A stretch of DNA of 8,128 nucleotides from Candidatus Thorarchaeota archaeon (GTDB lineage: Archaea > Asgardarchaeota > Thorarchaeia > Thorarchaeales > Thorarchaeaceae), in contig DAOWNS010000070.1 of assembly GCA_030642465.1 (NCBI GenBank), positions 1 to 8,128 of the forward strand, given 5' to 3'. This document shows, piece after piece, positions 1 to 6,468 of this stretch (position 1 is the first letter of the stretch; every line of letters starts with the position of its first letter). Below the pieces are notes generated by a model, which was not told the DNA's origin, did no database searches, and was given only the letters and a program-made list of their open reading frames with translations. The translations under genes and the position numbers were made by a program.

Positions 1-429
1 ATCAAAGCTGGCATAATGGAGATTGCAGACATCTTTGTCGTCAACAAGGCTGACTATCCCGGGGCTGATAAGAAGGTCACTGAGATCAACGCAATGCTAG
101 ATCTCGATTCTCGTGAACGGAGTTGGCGACCCCCGGTATTACTTACCAATGCGCTCACCGGGGAGGGCATTCCGGAACTTGTAGATACGATAGGCAAGCA
201 CATGTCCTATCTGCAAGAAACCGGGCTTTTGAAGCAGAAGGGGCTTCAACGCAGCCGTGATGAGCTTGAACAGATAATGGAATACAAGCTGACCAGAGAG
301 CTCTTCACAAGGCTCCGGGGCACTCAAGAGTACGAACAGGCAATCAAGAAGATAGCCGGGCGAAATGATGACCCGTACTCGGTTGCTGAGCGACTGATTG
401 CCGACTTCTTGACCAGTGTTAGAGAGTAG
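1..429 (+). CDS. meaB: MeaB/ArgK-type GTPase, methylmalonyl-CoA mutase chaperone (3' part)
   Basis: This is the C-terminal 142 residues of a P-loop GTPase of the MeaB/ArgK (MMAA) family; the frame is open from base 1, so the start lies upstream. Family members bind adenosylcobalamin-dependent mutases, gate cofactor loading and protect or rescue the enzyme from inactivation. Visible are the run KAGIMEIADIFVVNKAD, whose NKAD (residues 15-18 of the fragment) is the guanine-specificity G4 motif, and then a W-x-PPVLLTNALTGEGI stretch around the G5 position. G5 in this family usually reads S-A; here it reads N-A, a mild variation. The helical tail after it (fragment residues about 60-142) matches the C-terminal dimerisation arm of MeaB. 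The P-loop and switch regions lie outside the window. The gene sits 11 bases before the mutase and shares its ribosome binding site with its own stop codon, so the pair is almost certainly co-transcribed and translationally coupled. Confidence 0.93.
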   Translation: MKAGIMEIADIFVVNKADYPGADKKVTEINAMLDLDSRERSWRPPVLLTNALTGEGIPELVDTIGKHMSYLQETGLLKQKGLQRSRDELEQIMEYKLTRELFTRLRGTQEYEQAIKKIAGRNDDPYSVAERLIADFLTSVRE

Positions 430-433
430 GTGA
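428..433 (+). promoter_or_regulatory. Ribosome binding site of the mutase overlapping the meaB stop
   Basis: AGGTGA overlaps the last two bases of the meaB TAG stop and lies 7 bases before the ATG at 441. It matches the archaeal Shine-Dalgarno consensus GGAGGTGA. The overlap with the upstream stop points to translational coupling of meaB and the mutase. Confidence 0.75.
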
Positions 434-440
434 AAAAATA

Positions 441-2111
441 ATGGGATCTGAGAAAGATCTTCGCAAGACATTCAAGGAATGGGAAGAGGGTTCTGTCGCG
501 AAGACACTGGCCAAGTTTCCCGAGAGGAAGGAGCGATTTGAAACGCTCTCAGGAATACCGGTGGACCGCCTGTATGGCCCTTCTGAGAAGGCGCTGAAGG
601 ATTATGGGCCTGAGCTGGGTTTTCCCGGTATGTTTCCTTTTACTCGCGGCGTTCAGCCTACGATGTATCGTGGACGCTTCTGGACGATGCGTCAATACAG
701 CGGCTTTGCCACCGCGAAGGAAACAAACGAGCGCTTCAAGTTCTTGCTTGATCAGGGACAAACTGGTCTCTCCATAGCCTTCGACCTTCCAACTCAGATA
801 GGCTATGACTCGGACAATCCTCTCGCCCAAGGTGAGGTTGGTAAGGTTGGAGTGGCAATCGATTCTCTAGCAGACATGGAGTTGTTATTCGATGGAATCC
901 CTTTAGACAAGGTCAGCACATCTATGACGATTAATGCTCCTGCGGCCATTCTATTAGCAATGTACATTGCTGTGGGTGAGAAGCAGGGAGTGCCTATGAA
1001 CAAGCTTCGCGGGACAATTCAGAACGATATTTTGAAGGAGTATGTCGCGAGAGGCACGTACATATTCTCGCCGAAACCATCCATGCGCCTCATCACCGAC
1101 ACCTTCAGATTCTGTTCGGAGAGCATGCCGCTTTGGAATACAATCTCTATATCCGGCTACCATATCCGAGAGGCTGGTTCGTCAGCCGTGCAGGAGGTCG
1201 CCTTCACACTAGCCAACGGGATTGCCTACGTTGACGCCGCTATCAAGGTTGGTCTCGATGTAGATTCATTCGCATCTCGATTATCTTTCTTCTTTGGCTC
1301 GCACAGTGATTTCTTTGAAGAAATTGCCAAGTTTCGGGCAGCTCGAAGGCTTTGGGCTAGGATAATGCGCGATAGGTTCAGCGCAAAGGATGACAACTCT
1401 TGCAGAATGAGATTCCATACGCAGACAGCTGGCTGTACGTTGACCGCGCAGCAGCCGGACAACAACGTGGTGCGGGTGACTCTTCAAGCCCTGCAGGGAG
1501 TGTTGGGTGGAACGCAGTCGCTTCACACGAACTCCCGGGATGAAGCACTGGCGCTCCCAACGGAGCAGTCAGTTCAAATCGCACTTAGGACCCAGCAGAT
1601 AATCGCTTACGAAACCGGAGTGGGCGACACAATCGATCCGATGGCCGGCTCCTACTTCATTGAACACTTGACTGATGAAGTAGAGAAGCGAGCAATGGAG
1701 TACATTTCAAGAATCGATGATCTGGGCGGTGCTCCTGCTGCTATTGAGAAGGGATTCATCCAAAGGGAAATCAACGACAGTGCCTATAAATTCCAACAGG
1801 CTGTTGATAATAATACAAGAGTCGTAGTGGGACTCAACAGGTTCACCGTGGAGGAGGAGCAGCAGTTCGACTATCTAAGAGTGGACCCGGCGGCAGAAGC
1901 AGAGCAAATTGGGCGATTGCAGGAGATGAGAAACGAACGTGACCAAGCGGCTGTCGAGAATACACTTGAAGCGATGAAGTCTGCTGCAGAAAGTGATAGC
2001 AATCTAATGCCCCTGATTCTTGATGCTGTTAAGGCTTACGCGACTCTGGGTGAAATGTGTGGAGTATTGCGCAAGGTCTTCGGTGAGTACAGAGCGCCAG
2101 ATATCCTGTAG
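441..2111 (+). CDS. mcmA1: Methylmalonyl-CoA mutase, catalytic (large) subunit
   Basis: The 556-residue protein is the substrate-binding TIM-barrel chain of adenosylcobalamin-dependent methylmalonyl-CoA mutase, which interconverts (R)-methylmalonyl-CoA and succinyl-CoA. Length and lack of a C-terminal cobalamin domain (no DxHxxG) mark it as the split form found in archaea and some bacteria, needing a separate small B12-binding subunit. Recognisable in order: YRGRFWTMRQYSGFATA (residues 76-92) with Tyr86 at the place of the radical-handling tyrosine of the Propionibacterium enzyme; FDLPTQIGYDSD (114-125); TINAPAA (163-169); RGTIQNDILKEY (190-201); ISGYHIREAGSS (237-248) with His241 at the catalytic histidine position; SLHTNSRDEALALPTE (360-375); TIDPMAGSY (397-405). 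The arrangement fits the mutase clade rather than the ethylmalonyl or isobutyryl forms, although isobutyryl-CoA mutase cannot be fully excluded. The ATG at 441 is chosen for its AGGTGA site. Its last 68 codons (about 1905 on) are repeated as a decayed copy upstream of the epimerase. Confidence 0.95.
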   Translation: MGSEKDLRKTFKEWEEGSVAKTLAKFPERKERFETLSGIPVDRLYGPSEKALKDYGPELGFPGMFPFTRGVQPTMYRGRFWTMRQYSGFATAKETNERFKFLLDQGQTGLSIAFDLPTQIGYDSDNPLAQGEVGKVGVAIDSLADMELLFDGIPLDKVSTSMTINAPAAILLAMYIAVGEKQGVPMNKLRGTIQNDILKEYVARGTYIFSPKPSMRLITDTFRFCSESMPLWNTISISGYHIREAGSSAVQEVAFTLANGIAYVDAAIKVGLDVDSFASRLSFFFGSHSDFFEEIAKFRAARRLWARIMRDRFSAKDDNSCRMRFHTQTAGCTLTAQQPDNNVVRVTLQALQGVLGGTQSLHTNSRDEALALPTEQSVQIALRTQQIIAYETGVGDTIDPMAGSYFIEHLTDEVEKRAMEYISRIDDLGGAPAAIEKGFIQREINDSAYKFQQAVDNNTRVVVGLNRFTVEEEQQFDYLRVDPAAEAEQIGRLQEMRNERDQAAVENTLEAMKSAAESDSNLMPLILDAVKAYATLGEMCGVLRKVFGEYRAPDIL

Positions 2112-2141
2112 GAAGCAGCAAGAGTGCCAATCGAAAAGATA
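1905..2141 (+). repeat. Direct repeat copy A: mutase end plus vestigial epimerase start
   Basis: This copy aligns without gaps to bases 3301-3537, with a constant offset of 1396. By hand count 149 of 186 bases match from 1926 to the stop codon at 2111, about 80%, and about 22 of the 37 differences are at third codon positions. Similarity continues through the 12-base spacer into GTGCCAATCGA, identical in both copies and being the epimerase start in the other copy. It ends near 2141 and weakens before 1926, where only scattered residues agree. The repeat is therefore a duplicated gene junction, not a mobile-element terminal repeat. Confidence 0.85.
2112..2141 (+). pseudogene. Vestige of a methylmalonyl-CoA epimerase start
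   Basis: Twelve bases after the mutase stop there is GTGCCAATCGA followed by AAAG, reading V-P-I-E-K-I. The real epimerase begins V-P-I-D-K-L, also with GTG and also 12 bases after a mutase-like stop. After codon 6 the two sequences no longer align, and this frame reaches a TGA 11 codons after its GTG. The ribosome binding sequence here has drifted to GAAGCAGC, compared with GGAGAG in front of the real gene. I read it as the surviving start of a deleted epimerase copy. A weaker alternative is that K-I-R-E-A-L-L is the start of a cobalamin-binding small subunit, but the bases match the epimerase better. Confidence 0.65.
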
Positions 2142-2290
2142 CGCGAGGCCTTATTGTGATCACGGTTCTGCGCGTCAGGCGGTGAATGCAGCTACCGTTT
2201 GGACAAGTGAGAGCTGTCTTGATTTGTGAGCCCAACATCAGTAGAGTTGAGTCGGGCAAGGGCAGCACACCTTGATGTCGTACAGGCTCC
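2142..2290. other. Left edge of the intruding segment, no gene seen
   Basis: I see no homology to either flanking gene, no RNA gene and no T-rich terminator in this stretch. It contains the 8-base palindrome GTGATCAC (2156-2163), too short to interpret. A plus-strand reading frame crossing from inside the mutase into this stretch is out of frame with the mutase and shows no family features. Confidence 0.5.
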
Positions 2291-3250
2291 TCATGCTTCA
2301 CGGTACAGAAGTACCCTTGAATGCTGTGATGTTCCGCTGATTGAGCTCTGTGTCATAGCTGTCGTCTTCGTTTTTTGATACATTATCATCAACAGAAACC
2401 CAGCAATCAGAAGACCGATTTCGAGGAGAGGCATCCTTGGTCCGTAGACGAATGCTTCGCTATTCAAGTAGAAACACCTGAACTGCCCAGAGAGGTTGAA
2501 TCCGCTGTCCGACACACCCTTCTGGACCTGGAAGAATCCTAACGTTTCATTGCCATCATAGATTATTGCAGGCAAGTTTCTTGTAACAAATCGATAACTC
2601 CACTCTGAGTGAATGGCCAAACTCACAGAGTCCTGAACAGATATGTTGAACGACATCAGTGTATAATTGATGGGCGTACTTCCTAGTGAAAAGGCTCCAC
2701 CCCCAGTAGTTATGAAATACGTGATTTCTAGTGAATTGTTTTGAGGATAGGATATCATATCTAGGTCTTTCGTCAGAGCGCATGTTTGAATAGTTGACTC
2801 ATTTATCAGTAGATTCTGAAGATCATCAAGGACATAGAAATCTCTGGAAGACACGGTTTTCACATCTATCCATGAAGTGAGGTTCAGCAGGATGTCATAG
2901 CTTGCCCCGGTATCAGCGTAATGGGGTTTGGAGTTCTGTGCTGTTCCATCAAGCAAATCTCTTCCAAACGCAACTTGATAGAATACGCTGAAATACTGCA
3001 TCTCCGTTACCCCTGAGAATGTTGTGTTTCCAGGAGATGTTATGTTTGCAGTCAAAGGGAATCCATATTCTTCAAGAAATGGCTCTTGGAGTCGACCACC
3101 TGTCCTAATCACCATATCTGTCGTACCCAGCAACATTTTTTGGGTGGCAAAGCCATCACACGTAAAGTACAAACCAATCATTGCTAAATCCAGAGTCAGG
3201 ATCATGACGCCTACAATCAGGAAGGCTTTGGCTTGTTTCATAGTTCTCAT
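2291..3250 (-). CDS. Uncharacterised membrane-anchored, sequon-rich surface protein
   Basis: I do not recognise a family for this 319-residue protein. Residues 8-28 are a hydrophobic helix after a basic start (MRTMKQAKAF), a signal anchor or signal peptide. Residues about 30-272 form a polar, beta-looking ectodomain, and residues about 274-291 form a second membrane helix followed by a Ser/Thr-rich basic tail of about 28 residues. The ectodomain has nine N-x-S/T sequons (Asn69, 75, 123, 150, 171, 195, 202, 234, 252), which fits an archaeal N-glycosylated protein facing outward. Cysteines are few (31, 157, 259). No lipobox, protease or sugar-binding motif is visible. It lies on the opposite strand inside what was a mutase-epimerase operon, so it is likely an insertion there. 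The start at 3250 has a second ATG three codons later, and no strong ribosome binding site distinguishes them. A structural or adhesive role is only a guess. Confidence 0.75.
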   Translation of the reverse strand: MRTMKQAKAFLIVGVMILTLDLAMIGLYFTCDGFATQKMLLGTTDMVIRTGGRLQEPFLEEYGFPLTANITSPGNTTFSGVTEMQYFSVFYQVAFGRDLLDGTAQNSKPHYADTGASYDILLNLTSWIDVKTVSSRDFYVLDDLQNLLINESTIQTCALTKDLDMISYPQNNSLEITYFITTGGGAFSLGSTPINYTLMSFNISVQDSVSLAIHSEWSYRFVTRNLPAIIYDGNETLGFFQVQKGVSDSGFNLSGQFRCFYLNSEAFVYGPRMPLLEIGLLIAGFLLMIMYQKTKTTAMTQSSISGTSQHSRVLLYREA

Positions 3251-3300
3251 CCAGTACAGGGAAATAATGGCATGTAAACACTTCCATCAACAATCAAGCC

Positions 3301-3507
3301 AAAATCCAAATGCTTAACCTTGTGAGAGAGGAACGCGACCAAGCAGCTATCGACAAGACACTTAAGGCTTTGAAAACGGCCGTAGAATGTGATAGCAATC
3401 TCTAATCTCTGATTCTTGATGCTGTCAAGGCTTACGCGACTCTTGGTGAGATTTGTGGAGTGTTGCGTGAGATCTTCGGTGAGCACAGAGCACCAGACAT
3501 ATTGTAG
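3301..3507 (+). pseudogene. Decayed 3' end of a second methylmalonyl-CoA mutase catalytic subunit
   Basis: Reading the frame that ends at TAG 3505-3507 gives V-R-E-E-R-D-Q-A-A (3322 on), a TAA stop at 3403-3405, then L-I-L-D-A-V-K-A-Y-A-T-L-G-E-I-C-G, ending R-A-P-D-I-L. This corresponds residue for residue to positions 496-556 of the intact mutase, with no frameshift. Weaker agreement (I and L at matching positions) extends back to about 3301. The part after the TAA differs from the intact copy at only 4 amino acids in 32, and most base changes there are synonymous, so the copy was under selection before it was broken. Nothing upstream of 3301 resembles mutase. It is too short to encode a working enzyme, and the internal TAA sits where the intact gene has ATG (Met523). 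Confidence 0.85.
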
Positions 3508-3513
3508 GGAGAG
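3508..3513 (+). promoter_or_regulatory. Ribosome binding site of the epimerase
   Basis: GGAGAG directly follows the TAG of the mutase remnant and lies 6 bases before the GTG at 3520. It supports GTG as the start and shows that the original operon spacing was kept. Confidence 0.65.
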
Positions 3514-3519
3514 AGAAAC

Positions 3520-3930
3520 GTGCCAATCGACAAGTTGGACCACATCGGAATCGCAGTGAAGAGCATTGAAGAGGGTCTCAAATATTACAGAGATGTGCTT
3601 GGGATGGAGTATTTGGGCGAGGAAGAAGTGACCGAACAGAAGGTGCGTGTGGCATTTCTCAAGCTTGGTGAGAGTAGGATAGAGCTTCTTGAACCAACTT
3701 CTTCGGACAGTCCGGTAGCGAAGTTCCTTGAAAAGCGAGGCGCGGGTATTCATCACATCGCGATTCTAGTCGATGATATCGAAGCCGCCTTGAGTAGCCA
3801 TCGCAAAGCTGGGGCTCGTCTTATCGACGAAACGCCCCGAGTTGGTGCGCATGATATGTTGATCGCCTTCATTCATCCGAAGTCCACTGGTGGTGTTCTC
3901 ATTGAACTATGCCAACGTCCACCCGAGTAA
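3520..3930 (+). CDS. mce: Methylmalonyl-CoA epimerase
   Basis: The 136-residue protein is a vicinal oxygen chelate (glyoxalase-fold) enzyme that interconverts (S)- and (R)-methylmalonyl-CoA, supplying the R epimer used by the mutase. It begins KLDHIGIAVKSIEEG (residues 5-19), typical of the family, with His8 as first metal ligand. VTEQKVRVAFLKLG (37-50) holds Glu39, which sits near the expected catalytic base. The GIHHIAILVDDI motif (76-87) carries the His78/His79 pair, and GGVLIELCQ (124-132) carries Glu129, the last metal ligand and catalytic acid/base. Two beta-alpha-beta-beta-beta modules (about 5-60 and 75-132) and the length are standard. Translation starts at GTG, supported by GGAGAG 6 bases upstream and by the conserved MP/VP-x-x-K-L-D-H-I start of relatives. 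The gene follows a dead mutase tail, so it is cut off from the live mutase by about 1.4 kb containing an antisense gene and presumably needs its own promoter. Its 3' end faces the aldolase 26 bases away. Confidence 0.93.
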   Translation: MPIDKLDHIGIAVKSIEEGLKYYRDVLGMEYLGEEEVTEQKVRVAFLKLGESRIELLEPTSSDSPVAKFLEKRGAGIHHIAILVDDIEAALSSHRKAGARLIDETPRVGAHDMLIAFIHPKSTGGVLIELCQRPPE

Positions 3931-3956
3931 GCGCGGTGCGCGAACCAGAACTGTCT

Positions 3957-5006
3957 TCAAATTCTAAGAGGATTAAGAATCTCCTCTGCCGCACTGGCCA
4001 CCCTCGATAGATCTTCCCGCTCCACCATTCTGTTGAGAACAAATCTAACGCGCTTTCCGTACTCTCCGTAAACGAGGATCCCTCGCTTCCTTAATTCCTT
4101 AGAGAATTCTTCAGCATCAATGTTGAAGTCGTTGAGAAGCACAAAAATGATATTGGTTTCGGGTTCGTCAACGATGAGGCCATCTATCTTCGAAAATACC
4201 TTGTAGAGAATCTTTGCATTTGCATGGTCGTCTGCCAATCGATCTACCATCTTTTCAAGGGCCACAATGCCGGGCGCCGCTATCAAACCTACCTGCCTCA
4301 TCCCACCACCAAGACGCTTTCTGACTCTCCGGGCCGTGTGAATGAATTCCTCAGAACCCGCAATCATTGACCCTATCGGCGCAGAGAGACCCTTGCTAAG
4401 GCATATCTGAACGCTCTCAACGTCCTCAACGAGTTTCTTTGCAGGAATGCCAAGGCCAACTGCAGCGTTGAACAACCTTGCACCGTCGCAATGCACAAGA
4501 AGCCCATTCTCATGAGCCACATCTGCAAGTGCTTTGACCTGTTCTGGTCGCGTGATTGTGCCACCTGCGTAATTGTGCGTGTTCTCAATCACGACCATTG
4601 ATGTTCTTGCGTAATGAGTATCATCAGGACTTACAACTGACTGCAGGGTTTCGGGATGAATGTAACCGCGAACCCCCTTCACAGGCTTGGGGAATAGGCC
4701 CCCCAGTGATGCCATTGAACCCGCCTCAAAGAGGAATGTATGGGACTGCTCTTCCACTACAATCTCATCTCCTCTTCTTGTCTGCGCTAAAAGAGCGATA
4801 ACATTACCCTGTGTGCCTGAAGTGACTAGCAAAGCAGATTCCTTTCCCAGAATCCGCGCAGCTTTGTCTTCGAGGTCGTGGACGACTTCATCCTCGCCGA
4901 TAACATCATCACCGAACCTACCTTCCCTGTGTGCACACACAATAGCTTCGATCATCTCGTCCGTCGGAAGAGTCACCGTGTCGCTTCGAAGGTCGATGGT
5001 CTTCAT
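3957..5006 (-). CDS. ltaE: Low-specificity L-threonine aldolase
   Basis: The 349-residue protein is a PLP-dependent fold-type I enzyme that splits L-threonine or L-allo-threonine to glycine and acetaldehyde, working in the cytoplasm as a tetramer in relatives. It opens with the family signature DLRSDTVTLPT (residues 5-15), followed by GDDVIGEDEVV (32-42) and the phosphate-binding VTSGTQGN (61-68). EEQSHTFLFEAGS (85-97) carries His89, which stacks on the cofactor, and HCDGARLFNA (172-181) carries Asp174, which pairs with the pyridine nitrogen. CLSKGLSAPIGS (202-213) carries Lys205 as the Schiff-base lysine, and RVRKRLGGGMRQVG (227-240) follows. All expected active-site elements are present and the length is standard. 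The ATG at 5006 is placed correctly before DLRSDT, although no strong ribosome binding site precedes it, so a short or leaderless transcript is possible. It is convergent with the epimerase and divergent from the transporter, hence probably a single-gene unit. Confidence 0.93.
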   Translation of the reverse strand: MKTIDLRSDTVTLPTDEMIEAIVCAHREGRFGDDVIGEDEVVHDLEDKAARILGKESALLVTSGTQGNVIALLAQTRRGDEIVVEEQSHTFLFEAGSMASLGGLFPKPVKGVRGYIHPETLQSVVSPDDTHYARTSMVVIENTHNYAGGTITRPEQVKALADVAHENGLLVHCDGARLFNAAVGLGIPAKKLVEDVESVQICLSKGLSAPIGSMIAGSEEFIHTARRVRKRLGGGMRQVGLIAAPGIVALEKMVDRLADDHANAKILYKVFSKIDGLIVDEPETNIIFVLLNDFNIDAEEFSKELRKRGILVYGEYGKRVRFVLNRMVEREDLSRVASAAEEILNPLRI

Positions 5007-5181
5007 GATTGCCGTTGGAACTAATTTCTCGGTTTAGTCTTTCGGTGTACTGACCTTTGAATGATAAGAGGAAGTGCAAGAGCCATTTAGGGTGAAGTCG
5101 CATTGTACTCCATCAGGAACGCATAAAGGCGATGCCGATTGTTAAGCCCTCCACACACTTCTGAGATTAGGGGATAATTCG
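5007..5181. promoter_or_regulatory. Divergent promoter region, aldolase and transporter
   Basis: The two genes start back to back, so this 175-base gap must hold both promoters. An A/T-rich GCATAAAGG at 5121-5129 lies about 55 bases before the transporter start and is the best TATA-like candidate on the plus strand. On the minus strand nothing stands out; a TTATCATT-type stretch near 5064-5071 is about 60 bases from the aldolase start. No inverted repeat suitable as an operator is evident. Confidence 0.35.
5169..5175 (+). promoter_or_regulatory. Ribosome binding site of the transporter
   Basis: AGGGGAT lies 6 bases before the GTG at 5182 and differs by one base from the archaeal consensus AGGTGAT. 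It supports the GTG start over the later internal ATG codons. Confidence 0.5.
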
Positions 5182-6468
5182 GTGACAGAGAATGAAGAGC
5201 TAGGATACATAGGCAAGGTGCGGCTCTTCAATACTGACGCAAAGCTCTATATCGCATTTAACGCAATGCGTGCATTCTCTCATAGCATGGGGGCAGTCAT
5301 CTTCAATCTCTACATGATTGAGAGTGGCTTTGAGCCCGACTTTCTTGGTATATTCCTGGCAGTCGCGATGTTTGCTACGGCGGGCGTTTCCATTATTGCA
5401 GGACTATTTACCGACAGACGGAGTAGGAAGAATATCATACTCGTATCATCAGTCGTTTCCCTTTTCGCTATCACCCTTCAGTATACGGTGCTTGATGCAT
5501 CTTGGCTTCTGATATCACAAGCTCTCTTTGGTTTCTCTAGCGCCTTTACAATGGTGGCTTGGGCTCCCTATATAACAGACTTGTCGACATCTAAGGAGCG
5601 CGCACACCTGTTCGGATTCAGCAGCGGCGTTGCATTGCTTGCAGTTTTTGCGGGTAGTGTCTTGGGCGGCTATTTGCCACATTTCCTCATGGGGCTACAA
5701 GATGTTGCTCCTACACTCTTCTGGGCTTACAGGAAAACCCTCTGGCTCAGTCTCATACCCCTCGCAGTTTCAACTCTGATTATCGTACCAATGACACGCG
5801 ATCATCCCACCAGCGTTACTCGAAGCTTTGGCTTTGACCATATCAAGAATTCGGGGTTCATCGCCAAATACGCAGCCACTATCACAGTTGTTGGGATGGG
5901 TGCTGGGATCATTGTCATGTACTTCAACCTGTTCTTTTCATGGTGGGGCGCAGACTCTACTCTCATCGGTATAGTCTTTGGCCTCAACATTCTCGTCCTC
6001 TCGACCGCCAACTTCTTGGCGCCAGCCATGGCTGATCGCATTGGCAAGGTGAAAACCGTAGTAATCACTGAGGCTCTTTCAATACCATTTCTATTGATGC
6101 TTTACTGGTCACCTTTCTTCAGCTTGGCAGTTCTGGCATACATTGCAAGAGGCACGCTCATGAATATGTCCGGACCCATTTCTAGAACTTTCTTCATGGA
6201 AGGGCTTACTAAGGATGAGCGGTCTACTGCAATGGGTGTTGTCGGAACGGGTGACCGGTTCGTACGAGGCGTGGGTGCCATTATCGGTGGATGGTTTCTC
6301 GCAGCTGGGCTGTACAAAGAGCCCTATTTGCTAGTTTCAGGGCTCTACGTTCTATCAGTTGTCATGTTCTACTACTTCTTCAAGAATAAGGAACAGGAGA
6401 TTGAAGCACTCGAAAAGGCTCAAGTCACATTGGTGGAAGAAGTCGAATCCTCTTCAGGTATTATCTGA
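5182..6468 (+). CDS. Major facilitator superfamily transporter, substrate unknown
   Basis: The 428-residue protein has about twelve hydrophobic segments in two six-helix halves, separated by a polar loop around residues 204-227. Segments lie roughly at 28-46, 53-74, 84-102, 107-129, 143-162, 184-203, 229-251, 260-280, 290-309, 311-328, 349-375 and 381-400. The hallmark MFS motif A is clear in the loop between helices 2 and 3 (GLFTDRRSRKNI, residues 74-85, with Gly74, Asp78 and Arg82). A weaker copy lies between helices 8 and 9 (MADRIGKVKTVV, 283-294). It is therefore a secondary carrier of the cytoplasmic membrane, probably proton-driven. Nothing in the sequence fixes the substrate; drug or sugar efflux and metabolite uptake are all possible. 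The C-terminal tail (about 401-428) is charged and cytoplasmic. Translation starts at GTG. The last 8 bases overlap the end of the convergent hydrolase gene. Confidence 0.88.
   Translation: MTENEELGYIGKVRLFNTDAKLYIAFNAMRAFSHSMGAVIFNLYMIESGFEPDFLGIFLAVAMFATAGVSIIAGLFTDRRSRKNIILVSSVVSLFAITLQYTVLDASWLLISQALFGFSSAFTMVAWAPYITDLSTSKERAHLFGFSSGVALLAVFAGSVLGGYLPHFLMGLQDVAPTLFWAYRKTLWLSLIPLAVSTLIIVPMTRDHPTSVTRSFGFDHIKNSGFIAKYAATITVVGMGAGIIVMYFNLFFSWWGADSTLIGIVFGLNILVLSTANFLAPAMADRIGKVKTVVITEALSIPFLLMLYWSPFFSLAVLAYIARGTLMNMSGPISRTFFMEGLTKDERSTAMGVVGTGDRFVRGVGAIIGGWFLAAGLYKEPYLLVSGLYVLSVVMFYYFFKNKEQEIEALEKAQVTLVEEVESSSGII

Larger units (their letters stand above)
3301..3537 (+). repeat. Direct repeat copy B: vestigial mutase end plus true epimerase start
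   Basis: This is the partner of the copy at 1905-2141. Copy B keeps the spacer and the GGAGAG ribosome binding sequence and passes directly into the intact epimerase. The arrangement is reciprocal: in copy A the mutase is intact and the epimerase broken, in copy B the opposite. Confidence 0.85.

Noticed and set aside
2156..2163. GTGATCAC palindrome near the left edge of the intruding segment, as an integration or operator site
   Set aside because: It is only 8 bases and has no matching copy at the right edge, so it is indistinguishable from chance.
2020..2229. A 69-codon plus-strand frame running out of the mutase into the gap
   Set aside because: It is out of frame with the mutase and starts inside its conserved C-terminus; the apparent extension is chance.
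2142..3300. Insertion sequence or transposon between mutase and epimerase
   Set aside because: No transposase or integrase is encoded, no terminal inverted repeats or short target duplications are visible, and the flanking repeats are gene fragments.
3024..3317. A 97-codon plus-strand frame within and beyond the surface-protein gene
   Set aside because: It lies mostly antisense to the surface-protein gene and is not in frame with the mutase remnant; the composition looks like a shadow.
3310..3405. A 31-codon plus-strand frame starting ATG inside the mutase remnant, as a small gene
   Set aside because: It has no ribosome binding site, and its content is simply the mutase C-terminal region up to the new stop.
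3247..3756. A 169-codon minus-strand open frame covering the mutase remnant and the epimerase start
   Set aside because: It is antisense to the well-supported epimerase and the recognisable mutase vestige, and its translation shows no family features.
3931..3941. GCGC-GGT-GCGC inverted repeat just after the epimerase stop, as a terminator
   Set aside because: The stem is only 4 bases and no T-rich tract follows, while archaeal termination relies on T-rich tracts.
4687..5037. A 116-codon plus-strand frame opposite the threonine aldolase
   Set aside because: It is fully antisense to an enzyme with all its active-site motifs in place and is Ser-rich low-complexity in translation.
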